Notes under the pieces: generated by a model
Database searches by the model: none
What the model saw: only the letters and a program-made list of their open reading frames with translations
Told to the model about the DNA's origin: nothing
Program-made: the position numbers and the translations under genes
NCBI GenBank assembly: GCA_964291485.2
Contig: OZ220225.1
Coordinates: 310,001-374,000, forward strand
Length of the DNA stretch: 64,000 nucleotides
Direction: 5' to 3'
From: Kistimonas sp964291485
GTDB taxonomy: Bacteria > Pseudomonadota > Gammaproteobacteria > Pseudomonadales > Endozoicomonadaceae
Shown here: in pieces, positions 1 to 9,953 of the stretch
Layout: every line of letters starts with the position of its first letter
Position numbering within the stretch: position 1 is the first letter of the stretch

Positions 1-130
1 TAATATTGTACGTAATTGGCAAGTGATAAGGAAATTACCTTTCTGTATAAATGCGCGGTCTGTGAGTTTTTAATTTTTTTAAATTTTTTCATTCATCTAG
101 TTGTTAATAATCTATGTTTAGGAGTTTAAA

Positions 131-3100
131 ATGGAACATTCAAGAATTGGTTCAAGTTCATCGTTAACGGACTTTTTCAGGGTTGGGCAAAAACCAGAAG
201 ATAAAGTACATGATGTAACGAGAAAACATCAACGCTTAACACCTCTTGGTAAAGATAGAGAGGTTAAGAGTCCGGTTGGTCGCACAGACTTTCCTGCTAA
301 AACATTTGCTTCGTTTGGAGAGCAAAAAATACAGATTCCTGCCTATCTACAAACAGCGCATGGAATCCATCTCTTTGAACAATTGGAAAGTGCATATAAT
401 CAAACATGCTATAGGAATGGTGCTTTTACAAATCAAGCAAGCGTAGTCTGTTTTAATGAGTTTTTAGATATCTTATCCAGGAAGTTAACGTACTATACAG
501 AGAAACCAGCGAAGGGTATTGAGCTGCTGAATAAAGCCATTACTGCTGTTAAAGGTTTTTCTGCCCCTGGCAAAGCAGAAATTGTACATTGTTTAAAGGT
601 GAAAACCTTGGTTCTTTATGTCACTCCGGAAGCAGGAGATGCAATTATTCTGGAGAGCTTTTTAAAATTAGGAAAAAATGCAGGATTAGAAAAACAACAT
701 CAATTTGATAATGTTTTTAAACAGCTGCAGAATTTAGTACTTGTAAATAATAGCGATGCCGCTTTTGCTGCACCATTAAATGCGGCCTTAAAGCTATGGA
801 AAGAGAATAGTGACTACAGATACACATATGGTTTTCCAAATACAGCCTGTATGTTGCATTGTTTGGATATCGATGTTTCAGGACGTGCTCATGCGGTCAG
901 AAAGCAGGTAAGGCGCTTTGACAAATTTGTTCAAAAAATGATGGATTGTCATAAGCAATTCTATGCGGTAATGCAATCGGAAGATTATGATAGCATGGCT
1001 AAAATCCCAGCCGTAATCTTTGAGAATGTTAAGCGAATTTCAGTCAGAATGACTAACAGTATTTCTGATGCTGGATTGTTGCTGAATGACTCAAACTTCA
1101 AGCTTGTTCTTGAGCAGTTTGATGGGGTTTTTGGTGATTTTATCAATAGATTTTCTAGTTCTGTAGAAAATAAATCTCATAAACAGCTGATTGCTGATCA
1201 AATGCTTTGCTATCTGAACGAGTTACCTGATGATTTGGAAGCGGAGCTCCAAAAAACTCAGCATATAGGTAATGAAAAAGATAGATTGGACGCTGTTTAT
1301 AAGGCGTTTAATGAAAAGCTTTACACTAAAGCTATTGAGCTGTATGACCAGGTCTTGTATAACGTTGGTGGTCATTTCCAGACGGTTACGTTATTAGGTA
1401 CACCGGTCGTACAAGCTGAAGAAAAAAATACAGAGTGGGTTAATACCTTAAAAACCTATTTAAGTGGGCGTGATAAGCAATTTAAGGGTGAAGCATCCAA
1501 TCAGTTTGAAGCAAGAGTGAATGTTAGAACAATACTGATTAAAGAAACCCTCGAGTTACTTCAGGACGCCTCGCAAAAAGTTTCAGAGATTCAGCAAAAC
1601 ATTTTTTATCAGCCTCTTGTTTTGAAGCTTATGGATAAAATGAGACAAGACATTGCTGTTGTTACTGACATGATTACGCCTGAGGAAACGGATAATAATG
1701 AGCATTTGCTTAAAGTTTTTCGTACCTGTAAACACTGCATTGGCAGTTTTATTCCGGCGGTTAAAGATGAGTTTGGGCTTGCCTTTATTGCTTCGTTTCA
1801 GCAGCTGACAGGCAAGCGACTGGTTAAGGGTATATCAGATACTCCAGCTGCTCAGGAAGCTACAGCTCAAGGAGAAACAGCCGAGTCTGAATACCAATTG
1901 TTAATTGGCTCCACAGGATCAGCCAGTGCAGAACATCATGGAAGCGAGAGGACGGAGCAAGAAACGCTGCAGATGGTTCAGACGTTCTTTAAGGCTTGCC
2001 AGGAGCAACCGGGGCTTGAAAAGGTGACTTTTGAGCGGGTTCAGAAATGCAAGGATATGCTGGACGTCATGCTATCCACAAATGGCAATAAAACAATACT
2101 GGCTGGAAAGAATACACTTTCTGACATGCTACGTCTGTCTGAAGAAAAAGAATCACCTGAAAGCCCGTATTTCAAGCCAAATATGTCTGAGATGACAGCC
2201 GCTCAGGTTGATGCAAAACTCAAAGGTACGAAGATGCGCCGTTTAGGTAGCACAATTAAAGAATTTCTTCTTGGTGTTAATGTTACAAGAGATACATTGG
2301 TGCCTGTTGAAAAAATTCAAAGAAAAGACCTCATTCAAATGACCAATGAAGCTAAAAGTAATTTAAAGTTCCTCTGTCAGGCTGCTATGCAGAAAACAAA
2401 GTTGGCATTGGATGATTTTAGCGGTGTAGATAAAGATAGATTTATCGCGCAAATGGACTTCAATATTAATAATGTTGATAATGTTGCTGATTTGAAAGTG
2501 CTAGACCCTTTCATATGGTTTTGTAATTCTTTAAAAGAAGCGTGTCAACAAAAACAATCCGAATTGATTGCAAAAATAGAAAGACTGCATGAGAAAAACC
2601 TGACGCGTTGTGCTGCTTATTTTGAAGAAAACTATTATGGGAAAGATGGTATTACATGGCAAAAACGTGCGAAGGATTGTCATCAAGAGCTAAAAACATT
2701 CAGGGATCTTGTGAAGGCTGAATTGCCTGATCCTGATCAGACGGGCGATTTTATTTGTCGTGCTATTGAAGTATTTGCTGAAAATATGAATGCAGTCTAT
2801 CAAACTTCTCTAGCCGATACTCTGCCTCCTTCTCTGGAAACGGTCTTGATGCAACAGAGAGTGTTTTCCTTGAGTATGAGTACTCGCAATTCTGCTCGTA
2901 ATACAGACGATGGTTATTATAATCAGTTTGAAACGATCGTGAGAAAGCACAACCTTCATGTAAAATCAGTTGCTGAACATTATGCTCATTTGTTTAATAG
3001 AACGAATCATCCGGAAAAGAGTGAGCATGGTCAGGCTTTGGATAAAGCATACCATGCAGGCATGGTTATGGCTCGGGATGATGCATTACAAAAACTGGGT

Positions 3101-5818
3101 GATGCGATTCAAGTATTGAGCGAGCATAAAGAAGGCAGGGATTTGCTTATGAGTTTGCATAAGGCTGCTCAAGATCTTGAGAATTCTGGTATTTACAATA
3201 AATGCCTAAAGCCATTGCAAGCACAAATGATGAAGTTTTATCACGGGCTGGTTGATTTGTGCATCAAGCATGACGAATTCGTTACAGGGGGATTTGTTCT
3301 TGGTGTGATGATAATTTTCATCTATCAGGTTGAAGCGACTGAGGTAATGAGTGGCAATCAGAAAGCAAGCGAAAAGCTACTCAGTATTACAGGTGCAATC
3401 CGCTCTATTTTTGACCAAATGGTTGGTACCTGTCCGGAATTAGGCAATGCGACTACAACCCTGCGCTCGCTTCCTGCCAGCGTAGCTGTGGATCGTTTGG
3501 CAGATAATGCATCCTGTTATGCTGATATATATCGCCAAAGGGGATCCAGCTTAAATGCCACCATGAGCGAGGCATTTGGGCAGATGGAAATGACCTTTGT
3601 TAGCCTGTTCAGTGGATTGTTTTATCTTGTTAATGATTGCCCCAAGGGCGGGTATGATTCGTTTATCCCAGGTATGATCATGAACCCTGGTAATTTTTTG
3701 CTGACATTGGCAAGTATTACTACAGGGATTTTCACCATGAGAGGATGGAGCTCTGCGGTTGATACGTTCAACAGAGAAGCGCTGACTTATCGATCACTAC
3801 CTGCTGCGGCACATGGCTTTTCTCCGGATGTGGTGGAAGGTTTGATGGCTGAAGCTAAAAAGTATGTTTCAGCTCAAGGCGTCAGTGAACGTGCGTCAAT
3901 GTACGCACCGGCTACGCCTCTGGATAGCTTGCTTGATGGTATGGATACTTGTTTCCACAAGGAAGTTTCCTGCACACCATGGGGGCCATGTAATTCTATT
4001 ACCAATAGTTTGGTAGATACGCTTCGTTATTTCTCGATGATGCAGGGATGCTCTATGGCTGTTTCACCACGGGTTCATTCCTTGGAGGAAATGAGAGGTC
4101 GTTTACTTAGGGCTGCAACGATGCGGAAGTGGGGAACAAGAATACGTATGGTACCCTATAACTTCTCTAAAGAGTTCATGGATGTCATAAAAACAGTCGG
4201 TGGAACACTGGTCTATCTCATTGTCTTGAAAGAGGTAGACATACCTGTTGCCTTTAATGAGAAAGCAAACATCTGCAACTATGAACGCATCAAGGTTCAG
4301 CATGAAAAATTGCTTGAGTGTTTGCAAGTAATTGCAGACGGGCAAAACTTTAATTCTTACCAGAAGGCGCATTTGGATGCTATCTACGGTAAGGACTTTA
4401 TTGATGCACTGTTTGGAGAAAATGTAGACCTTGAAGCGGTAAAAGGGCAGGCAATGATAGAAGCGAGCAGGTGGATTCGTCAAATCTCAGGTACTGCCTT
4501 TGTCGGCTTAACGGTTGCTGGTGAAGTGGCAAATAAATACCTGTATACCTATTCACCGTATACTATGGCTAAAAAAGCAGTTGAGTTTATGTCAGAGGAA
4601 CGACCTCTGAATTCATCTGCAGAAAAGGCCTACCAGAAATTGCTTGATAAAGCTAAAAAAACCATTAGGAAGGAAATTGATCCATCAGCTCTCAGTGACG
4701 AGGACTTGTTGGTTCATTATTTGAGTGCGGGCAGGAGTCTGGAAAAAACGACTTCTTCGTTCTTACATTGGGGACTTAAAGAGATTATTAATATCTCAAT
4801 GTATCTTAATGGTACAGCGGCCGAGCGTAGTCTGGGTATCAGCAGCCTGAACTGGAACCTGTTTGGGCTTGTGATCGCCTATCTGGTAAAAGACTCAACA
4901 GGCATGTTTGCACGAGTCGCTATGCTGTTTGAACAGGAGGAATTGAGAACATTGTTCAGTTTGGCAGATAAACTCGATTCGCCCTTTGCTGAATGGTTCC
5001 ATCACAAAATTGGTAGTTTTGGGTTGGTTGTTTCCCAGCATCTTATGAATTTGGTGGAGCCTGTTATTCGTGAGCGCTATCAGTTCCATAATGGTGACCT
5101 CAATAAATTGCATCAATCACTTGCTGACTTAGCTAAGCATGTAGATTCAAGAGGACTTCAGTCCATTCTCCATGCAACGAAAGTTGAAGAGGATGTGATT
5201 CAGAAAACCATGCAGGAAGACGTGCTTCCGTGGGCTGATGCACATCAGGAAGCATTGCGAGGTCAACGCTTAGCTGTAAATACCGCAGGGTTTGCTGGCA
5301 GGCCTGATGTTGTAATGAAGCCCAGACCACTTGAGCAGCTGAGAATAAGCTTATTGGAACAGCTCAAACGCGTTTCAGTTTTCCATGGTAAACAGTTAAG
5401 TTCTGAAGACCGTAAAAAGCTGACAGAACTTGAAAAAATACTGGAGGATGTACGGGAAGGGAATCGTGGTATTGATATTTCGAAAGCATCAGATGCGTTG
5501 CAACTGTTGTTCGGGATGGCAAAGGACTTACCTGAAGATGTTATCAATGCCTATATTGAGAAGCATATTCTCAGGCCTTTCCATGTTTTACCGGCAGCGG
5601 AGAGTGTTCAAGAACGCATACAACGATTCAGTGATGACATACTGAATCCACATAAAAAGCAGACGGTTCCGGACATGCCTTCAACATCATCCGGCAGTGT
5701 AACTCGGCAACCATCAGTAATAAGGCGTCATTTGACTAGTCTTGGTGCGCGTCGAGCAACAATCAGTGAGGTAAGGCTATCAGCAGCTCCCGTTGATGAA
5801 GAGGAGTCCGTTGTCTAA
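131..5818 (+). CDS. Giant hypothetical protein, possible secreted effector (1895 aa)
   Basis: I do not recognise a family. The ATG follows a good ribosome site (AGGAG about 6 bases upstream) and the frame is open for 1895 codons. The N-terminus is hydrophilic and Ser-rich with no Sec signal peptide. Most of the chain reads as charged helical segments. Hydrophobic stretches lie near residues 1055-1070 and 1155-1210, with another near 1480, so membrane contact is possible. The C-terminal 80 residues are again Ser/Thr/Arg-rich and look disordered. Base composition is visibly more AT-rich than in the metabolic genes that follow, which suggests separate origin. The gene stands alone and ends before a strong terminator. 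A secreted host-directed protein is an inference from size, composition and company; no catalytic motif was found. Confidence 0.75.
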   Translation: MEHSRIGSSSSLTDFFRVGQKPEDKVHDVTRKHQRLTPLGKDREVKSPVGRTDFPAKTFASFGEQKIQIPAYLQTAHGIHLFEQLESAYNQTCYRNGAFTNQASVVCFNEFLDILSRKLTYYTEKPAKGIELLNKAITAVKGFSAPGKAEIVHCLKVKTLVLYVTPEAGDAIILESFLKLGKNAGLEKQHQFDNVFKQLQNLVLVNNSDAAFAAPLNAALKLWKENSDYRYTYGFPNTACMLHCLDIDVSGRAHAVRKQVRRFDKFVQKMMDCHKQFYAVMQSEDYDSMAKIPAVIFENVKRISVRMTNSISDAGLLLNDSNFKLVLEQFDGVFGDFINRFSSSVENKSHKQLIADQMLCYLNELPDDLEAELQKTQHIGNEKDRLDAVYKAFNEKLYTKAIELYDQVLYNVGGHFQTVTLLGTPVVQAEEKNTEWVNTLKTYLSGRDKQFKGEASNQFEARVNVRTILIKETLELLQDASQKVSEIQQNIFYQPLVLKLMDKMRQDIAVVTDMITPEETDNNEHLLKVFRTCKHCIGSFIPAVKDEFGLAFIASFQQLTGKRLVKGISDTPAAQEATAQGETAESEYQLLIGSTGSASAEHHGSERTEQETLQMVQTFFKACQEQPGLEKVTFERVQKCKDMLDVMLSTNGNKTILAGKNTLSDMLRLSEEKESPESPYFKPNMSEMTAAQVDAKLKGTKMRRLGSTIKEFLLGVNVTRDTLVPVEKIQRKDLIQMTNEAKSNLKFLCQAAMQKTKLALDDFSGVDKDRFIAQMDFNINNVDNVADLKVLDPFIWFCNSLKEACQQKQSELIAKIERLHEKNLTRCAAYFEENYYGKDGITWQKRAKDCHQELKTFRDLVKAELPDPDQTGDFICRAIEVFAENMNAVYQTSLADTLPPSLETVLMQQRVFSLSMSTRNSARNTDDGYYNQFETIVRKHNLHVKSVAEHYAHLFNRTNHPEKSEHGQALDKAYHAGMVMARDDALQKLGDAIQVLSEHKEGRDLLMSLHKAAQDLENSGIYNKCLKPLQAQMMKFYHGLVDLCIKHDEFVTGGFVLGVMIIFIYQVEATEVMSGNQKASEKLLSITGAIRSIFDQMVGTCPELGNATTTLRSLPASVAVDRLADNASCYADIYRQRGSSLNATMSEAFGQMEMTFVSLFSGLFYLVNDCPKGGYDSFIPGMIMNPGNFLLTLASITTGIFTMRGWSSAVDTFNREALTYRSLPAAAHGFSPDVVEGLMAEAKKYVSAQGVSERASMYAPATPLDSLLDGMDTCFHKEVSCTPWGPCNSITNSLVDTLRYFSMMQGCSMAVSPRVHSLEEMRGRLLRAATMRKWGTRIRMVPYNFSKEFMDVIKTVGGTLVYLIVLKEVDIPVAFNEKANICNYERIKVQHEKLLECLQVIADGQNFNSYQKAHLDAIYGKDFIDALFGENVDLEAVKGQAMIEASRWIRQISGTAFVGLTVAGEVANKYLYTYSPYTMAKKAVEFMSEERPLNSSAEKAYQKLLDKAKKTIRKEIDPSALSDEDLLVHYLSAGRSLEKTTSSFLHWGLKEIINISMYLNGTAAERSLGISSLNWNLFGLVIAYLVKDSTGMFARVAMLFEQEELRTLFSLADKLDSPFAEWFHHKIGSFGLVVSQHLMNLVEPVIRERYQFHNGDLNKLHQSLADLAKHVDSRGLQSILHATKVEEDVIQKTMQEDVLPWADAHQEALRGQRLAVNTAGFAGRPDVVMKPRPLEQLRISLLEQLKRVSVFHGKQLSSEDRKKLTELEKILEDVREGNRGIDISKASDALQLLFGMAKDLPEDVINAYIEKHILRPFHVLPAAESVQERIQRFSDDILNPHKKQTVPDMPSTSSGSVTRQPSVIRRHLTSLGARRATISEVRLSAAPVDEEESVV

Positions 5819-5880
5819 AAATACGGTGTGTATCAGGCTAAATTATATTTAGCCAATAAATGAGAATAAATCATTACATA

Positions 5881-5911
5881 GCCGCATCTTTTGGGATGCG
5901 GCTATTTTTTT
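5881..5911 (+). terminator. Rho-independent terminator after the giant gene
   Basis: A perfect 8-bp stem (GCCGCATC / GATGCGGC) with a 6-base loop is followed by TA and seven Ts. It closes the 1895-aa gene just before the convergent ridA stop. Confidence 0.9.
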
Positions 5912-5915
5912 ATGG

Positions 5916-6302
5916 TTAATTGTGTGAAGCAATGGCTTCAATTTCCACCAGGGCATCTTTAGGCAGACGCGCGACTTCTACGCAAGAACGGGCCGGGAAG
6001 GGCGCGTCATTCTCTTCAAAGAATTTCTGGTAAACCTCGTTCACGGTAGCGAAGGTGTTCAGGTCTTTTACGAATACGGTCATCTTGAAAATGTTGCTGA
6101 CAGAAAGGCCGGCCGCTTCAACGATGGCTTTCACGTTGTTCAGGGATTGCAGGGCCTGGGCCGCGACATCGGCGGGCATTTCACCGGTTGCCGGGTCAAT
6201 GGGCAGCTGACCGGACGTGAAGACCATGGCGCCGGTATCCACAGCCTGAACGTAAGGCCCGATGGCAGCAGGAGCGGCTGTAGTGTTGATGGCTTCTGAC
6301 AT
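5916..6302 (-). CDS. ridA: RidA family enamine/imine deaminase
   Basis: 128 aa, the usual size for RidA (YjgF/YER057c/UK114). The family hydrolyses reactive 2-aminoacrylate and related enamines/imines released by PLP and desulfidase enzymes, giving the keto acid and ammonia, and works as a trimer in the cytosol. Signature segments are present: GPYVQAV near residue 17, the FTSGQLPIDP turn near 29, and the C-terminal PARSCVEVARLPKDALVEIE block with the conserved Arg of the active site. It is the last gene of a minus-strand run behind the cysteine desulfidase, whose immediate product is aminoacrylate. That makes a detoxifying or accelerating role in cysteine breakdown likely (inference from context). 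Confidence 0.93.
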   Translation of the reverse strand: MSEAINTTAAPAAIGPYVQAVDTGAMVFTSGQLPIDPATGEMPADVAAQALQSLNNVKAIVEAAGLSVSNIFKMTVFVKDLNTFATVNEVYQKFFEENDAPFPARSCVEVARLPKDALVEIEAIASHN

Positions 6303-6376
6303 AATCGCTCTCCTTTCAGAAATAGATCACGGCAGCGAGGATGGTCCCGGCTGCCGTATGAACAGACGGCGTGGAA

Positions 6377-7657
6377 TTACTTTGCCGTCATGATCTTCAG
6401 GATCATGCGGTCAGTTTCCTTCATGCCCTGGTTGCCCAGCATGCCGAGGTTAGCGATGGTCTTTTCCACATCTTCCTCGATGATGCCTTCGTGGCGGGTA
6501 ACCCGGATGTTGTCCATGGCCAGCATGGCAGACTTCACGGCGGCGTTGGCGGCGGTCGAAACTTTCAGGGAACAGCTGGTCTTGGCGCCGTCACAGAAAA
6601 TACCGGTGATATCGCCCACCATGTTGAAGATGGCGCACTGGATCTGCTCCCGGTCACCGCCCAGTAGCCAGGTGATGGCCGCACTGGCGCCGGTGCCAGC
6701 AGTGGTAGCGCCGCACAGGGCGGACAGGGTATCCAGGTGGCTCTTGATGTGGATGGCGGTCAGGTGGCTGAGGATCAGCGCACGCGCCAGGGTCTCTTCG
6801 CTCACGTTGAGACGCTCGGCCACAGCAACGACCGGCATGGTGGCTGCGATGCCCTGGTTGCCACTGCCGGAGTTACTCATGGCGGGCAGCATGACGCCGT
6901 CCATACGGGCGTCGGAGGCTGCAGAAGAACGCATCATTGCCAGCACGGCCAGATCTTCAGACAGATAGCCACGGGTGATGTTTTTCTTCAGGGTTTTGCC
7001 GACTTTCAGGCCGTACTCGCCTTCCAGTCCTTCGGCGGAAATGGACTTGTTCAGGCGGGCTGATTCGAGGATGAAACGGATGCGGTCGAACGGTGTCTGG
7101 GTGGCGAATTCGTAGATATCGGCAACCGTCAGCTGAACCGGTGCGGCGGCTTCTTCGGTGGCAACGGTATCGCTTTTCGCTTCGAAAACCGGCTTGCCGT
7201 TCAGTTCCTTCAGCACCACCTGGGTGTGATGATCCTTGATGATGACACGGGCGTTGTCATCACCGGCGCTGACCAGTACTTCGGTGTAGAGAACGTTGGG
7301 CACATCCTTGATGGCAACGGACACATGGCCGGTTTCCACCATCTGCTTGGCCTTGCTGACGTGTTCGCTGGTGATGTCCTTCAATACTTCCAGACCCGCT
7401 TCGGGGTCACCACCGATAGCTCCGACAGCTGCCGCGATTGGCAGGCCAACCATACCGGTACCCGGTACGCCTACACCCATGCCATTCTTCATCAGGTTGC
7501 CGCTGACCAGTACGGTGATCTGTTCCGGTGTGCGGTTCAGCAGTTCTACGGCCAGCGCGGTGGCATAGGCGGTGGAGATGGGTTCGGTGCAGCCCAGGGA
7601 TGGCACAACTTTGTCATTGATGATGCGGATGTATTGTTCCCACTCAGGACGCCACAT
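6377..7657 (-). CDS. cyuA: L-cysteine desulfidase, CyuA (YhaM/UPF0597) family
   Basis: 426 aa from the ATG at 7657, chosen because GACGAGG lies 8-9 bases upstream; an upstream TTG would add six residues. The family is an iron-sulphur, PLP-independent enzyme that splits L-cysteine to H2S, ammonia and pyruvate. Four well-placed cysteines are visible: Cys23 in the SLGCTEP motif, Cys315 in LCGATTAGTG, and Cys355 and Cys362 in the FCDGAKTSC segment, fitting a [4Fe-4S] centre plus a catalytic thiol. A Gly-rich GVGVPGTGMVG segment lies near residue 62. Gene order (transporter, this gene, ridA, all minus strand) parallels the E. coli cyuPA pair. A serine-dehydratase-like substrate cannot be excluded. 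Confidence 0.88.
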   Translation of the reverse strand: MWRPEWEQYIRIINDKVVPSLGCTEPISTAYATALAVELLNRTPEQITVLVSGNLMKNGMGVGVPGTGMVGLPIAAAVGAIGGDPEAGLEVLKDITSEHVSKAKQMVETGHVSVAIKDVPNVLYTEVLVSAGDDNARVIIKDHHTQVVLKELNGKPVFEAKSDTVATEEAAAPVQLTVADIYEFATQTPFDRIRFILESARLNKSISAEGLEGEYGLKVGKTLKKNITRGYLSEDLAVLAMMRSSAASDARMDGVMLPAMSNSGSGNQGIAATMPVVAVAERLNVSEETLARALILSHLTAIHIKSHLDTLSALCGATTAGTGASAAITWLLGGDREQIQCAIFNMVGDITGIFCDGAKTSCSLKVSTAANAAVKSAMLAMDNIRVTRHEGIIEEDVEKTIANLGMLGNQGMKETDRMILKIMTAK

Positions 7658-7738
7658 AGGTAAATTCCTCGTCAATCTGCCGGGCAGCCCGTGGGCTGCC
7701 CTTTGTTTTGTTCAGTCTTAGGTCGTGGTTACTGTCGC

Positions 7739-9046
7739 TCAGCCGATGAAGGCCAGCAGCGGAGAGATCACCAGCAGTATGCCCACGACGATGATGATGT
7801 TGGTGGCCAGGCCACGGTACTTGGCCAGGCGCGGAATCTTGTACACCAGGTATGCCGGGATCAGGCAGCCCACCAGGCCGAAGATCGGGCTGCACAGCGA
7901 GGTGAAGTACAGGATCGGTACATTGGTCACCACGGCGGCCCAGGAGATCAGGATGATGAACGCCGTCACCCCTTTCTTGATCTTGTCGTGATTGATCTGG
8001 TCGTCGCTGTAGCGGCGGCGCAGGCTGTTCATCACGATGCCGGTGCAGGCTTCACGGAAGGCCAGGAAGATCGCCAGGAACGAAGTGGCGACCGCAAAAA
8101 TGTTGATCATGATGCCGAGGCCGGTAGTCACGGAGCCGGACATATATTGTGCAATGATCGCCAGCGAAGAAATATTCTGGTTGAACGCATCCACCGCCTG
8201 CGCCTGGCTGATGGTCAGGGTGAAGGAGACGGCGTAGAAGAACACGATGCAGAACAGCAGGGCGAAAGCGACTTTCATGGCGCGCTGAGAGCGGTACCGG
8301 GCTTCTTCCACGTTCTGGCTGTGTTCCCGGAACGCGATGGTCATCGGGCTCAGGGACTGGATGAACAGGATGGAGGTCAGGGTGAACGGCAGCGTGATGA
8401 TGGCGTTCTTGAACAGCTCACCGGACGGTGGCACGGCGCTGATGTTGGACATGTCCCAGTGCGGCACCATGAACAGGCCCAGCACCAGTACGATGGCCAG
8501 TACGGAGACCGCCATGAAACCGGAAATCCGGAACAGGATCTTTTCGCTGTAGGACGCGATGAACACCATGCCGGAGATCAGGCACAGGCTGTACAGCGGA
8601 TTTTCAGACAGCAGTGTGTCAGTAATACCAAAGGTACGCAGATAAGAAGCACTGTCGTTAGTGATGGCCAGGCTGTAAACAAACACCCAGATCACCAGCA
8701 TGATGAAATACAGGATGCCCAGCGCCATACCCCAGTTCTTGCCCAGGTATTCGGTGATGATGCTGGTGTAATCCTTACAGCTGTCGGATTCCGCCAGTGT
8801 GTTGATAAACAGCTTCTGGAACATGTACATGGCCGGATAGCCGATCAGGGATGACAGCAGGAATACCCAGATTCCCATCATCCCCACCTGTACCGGCAGG
8901 AAAACAATACCGGCGCCGATGGCCATGCCGATACTCATCACAACCCAGCCCCAGTCGAGCTGGCCAAAGGCCACTTTCTGGCCTGCCTTTACCCCTGTCC
9001 CCGTCGCCGGAGCAGCTACAGCAGCATTAACGGTCATTGCATTCAC
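7739..9046 (-). CDS. HAAAP-family amino acid permease (YhaO/CyuP or SdaC type)
   Basis: 435 aa with about 11 hydrophobic segments, an inner-membrane proton- or sodium-coupled amino acid symporter of the hydroxy/aromatic amino acid permease family. The TM1 region (DWGWVVMSIGMAIGAGIVFLP, about residues 30-50) and the SPMTIAFREH segment are typical of SdaC/YhaO proteins. It is the first gene of the minus-strand operon with the cysteine desulfidase and RidA, so the likely cargo is cysteine (or serine). Two in-frame ATGs (9046 and 9037) lie near the GGGAG ribosome site; the second has the better spacing, so the true N-terminus may be three residues shorter. Confidence 0.87.
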   Translation of the reverse strand: MNAMTVNAAVAAPATGTGVKAGQKVAFGQLDWGWVVMSIGMAIGAGIVFLPVQVGMMGIWVFLLSSLIGYPAMYMFQKLFINTLAESDSCKDYTSIITEYLGKNWGMALGILYFIMLVIWVFVYSLAITNDSASYLRTFGITDTLLSENPLYSLCLISGMVFIASYSEKILFRISGFMAVSVLAIVLVLGLFMVPHWDMSNISAVPPSGELFKNAIITLPFTLTSILFIQSLSPMTIAFREHSQNVEEARYRSQRAMKVAFALLFCIVFFYAVSFTLTISQAQAVDAFNQNISSLAIIAQYMSGSVTTGLGIMINIFAVATSFLAIFLAFREACTGIVMNSLRRRYSDDQINHDKIKKGVTAFIILISWAAVVTNVPILYFTSLCSPIFGLVGCLIPAYLVYKIPRLAKYRGLATNIIIVVGILLVISPLLAFIG

Positions 9047-9444
9047 TCCCTGGGCCGACTTCCGTTCCCCCGTCAGTCGGCGTTGGTCTTCAAAAGAGTA
9101 AACAAATGTTTTCGCGACAAACTTTTGTTGGTGGCGCGTATGCTAGTGATAACCGGTTCCGGGCTTATTGATGCTTATCAACAAAGACCATTGATTGATA
9201 AGGGATATTGGTGTGGCTGGAAAAATCACGTGTATTGCATTTTTGTTGTGGATAAAAAGACCGGTTATGAGGCTTCTGGCTAGTCAATGATTTGGCAAAG
9301 TTATGAAAAATAAGTGATTTTTAAGAAATAAGTCAGTGTGTTTCAAAATCAGTCATTCCTGGCCTGGAGGGCGTGTTATCCGTAGCGACTTGATGTTCGG
9401 AGGGTATGGCCTAGGCTTGGTGCCTGATCTGCTGGGGTGTGGTT
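9047..9444. other. Intergenic region upstream of the cysteine operon
   Basis: About 400 bases between the divergent permease gene and the coiled-coil gene. It is AT-rich, with several short TTGATAAG/CTTATCAA-type repeats around 9165-9205 that could be regulator sites. No convincing gene or RNA was seen; a 66-codon frame near 9083 has no support. Confidence 0.4.
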
Positions 9445-9819
9445 ATGGCAAAGAGTCTGTTCAACGAGTTGAAACGCATCGGTATTGATGAGGAACTGGC
9501 TGCTAAGGTCAGTGCGTCCCTGGATCCGGACTATAACGCCAATAAGAAAGATATCCTGATGATGCAGGAGGCAATCATGAAAGTGCAGGAAACCATCATG
9601 CAGGTTCAAATGAGAACAGATAACCGCTACCACGAATTGAATAACAAGATAGAGGCCGTTAAATCAGAAATGCACAGTGAGTTTGCCAGCATCAGGACAG
9701 AAATGGCTGGTATAAGAACAGATATGGCCAGTATGAACCGACAATACCTGATTACCTTTGGTGGTCTGATCACCACGATCGTGGCGGTATTCCTGGTCAA
9801 CTTCTATTTCCACCTCTGA
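9445..9819 (+). CDS. Small coiled-coil protein with C-terminal membrane anchor
   Basis: 124 aa from the ATG at 9445 (GGGGTG upstream; a GTG at 9439 is the alternative). Residues about 40-98 are a run of heptad-like repeats with regularly spaced Met and Glu (EAIMKVQETIMQVQ, then SIRTEMAGIRTDMA). They are followed by one strongly hydrophobic C-terminal segment (LITFGGLITTIVAVFLVNF). It resembles tail-anchored coiled-coil proteins of the DUF1640 kind, but I cannot assign a function. It stands alone and converges on the HTH/PfkB gene. Confidence 0.72.
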   Translation: MAKSLFNELKRIGIDEELAAKVSASLDPDYNANKKDILMMQEAIMKVQETIMQVQMRTDNRYHELNNKIEAVKSEMHSEFASIRTEMAGIRTDMASMNRQYLITFGGLITTIVAVFLVNFYFHL

Positions 9820-9906
9820 CTGAATTTACTGTTTTGACAAACGCGTTTCCTGATGTTGAAAACATTTGTTGGGTACGGCGGGAATTTGTCTGTTTCTGAC
9901 GGCTGG

Positions 9907-9932
9907 ACTCCCTGATTTCAAAATCAGGGAGT
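9907..9932. terminator. Stem-loop between convergent genes
   Basis: A perfect 12-bp inverted repeat (ACTCCCTGATTT / AAATCAGGGAGT) with a 2-base centre lies between the ends of two convergent genes. There is no T run, so termination is inferred from position and stem strength. Confidence 0.6.
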
Positions 9933-9953
9933 GAAGAAGTGGGATACTACCCG

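Noticed and set aside
7691..8854. Long plus-strand frame (387 codons) opposite the HAAAP permease
   Set aside because: It is the antisense of a clear membrane transporter; the product is His/Gln/Asp-rich with no domain, as expected from the complement of hydrophobic codons.
9083..9283. 66-codon frame upstream of the cysteine operon
   Set aside because: No ribosome site, no similarity seen, and it covers the probable promoter region.
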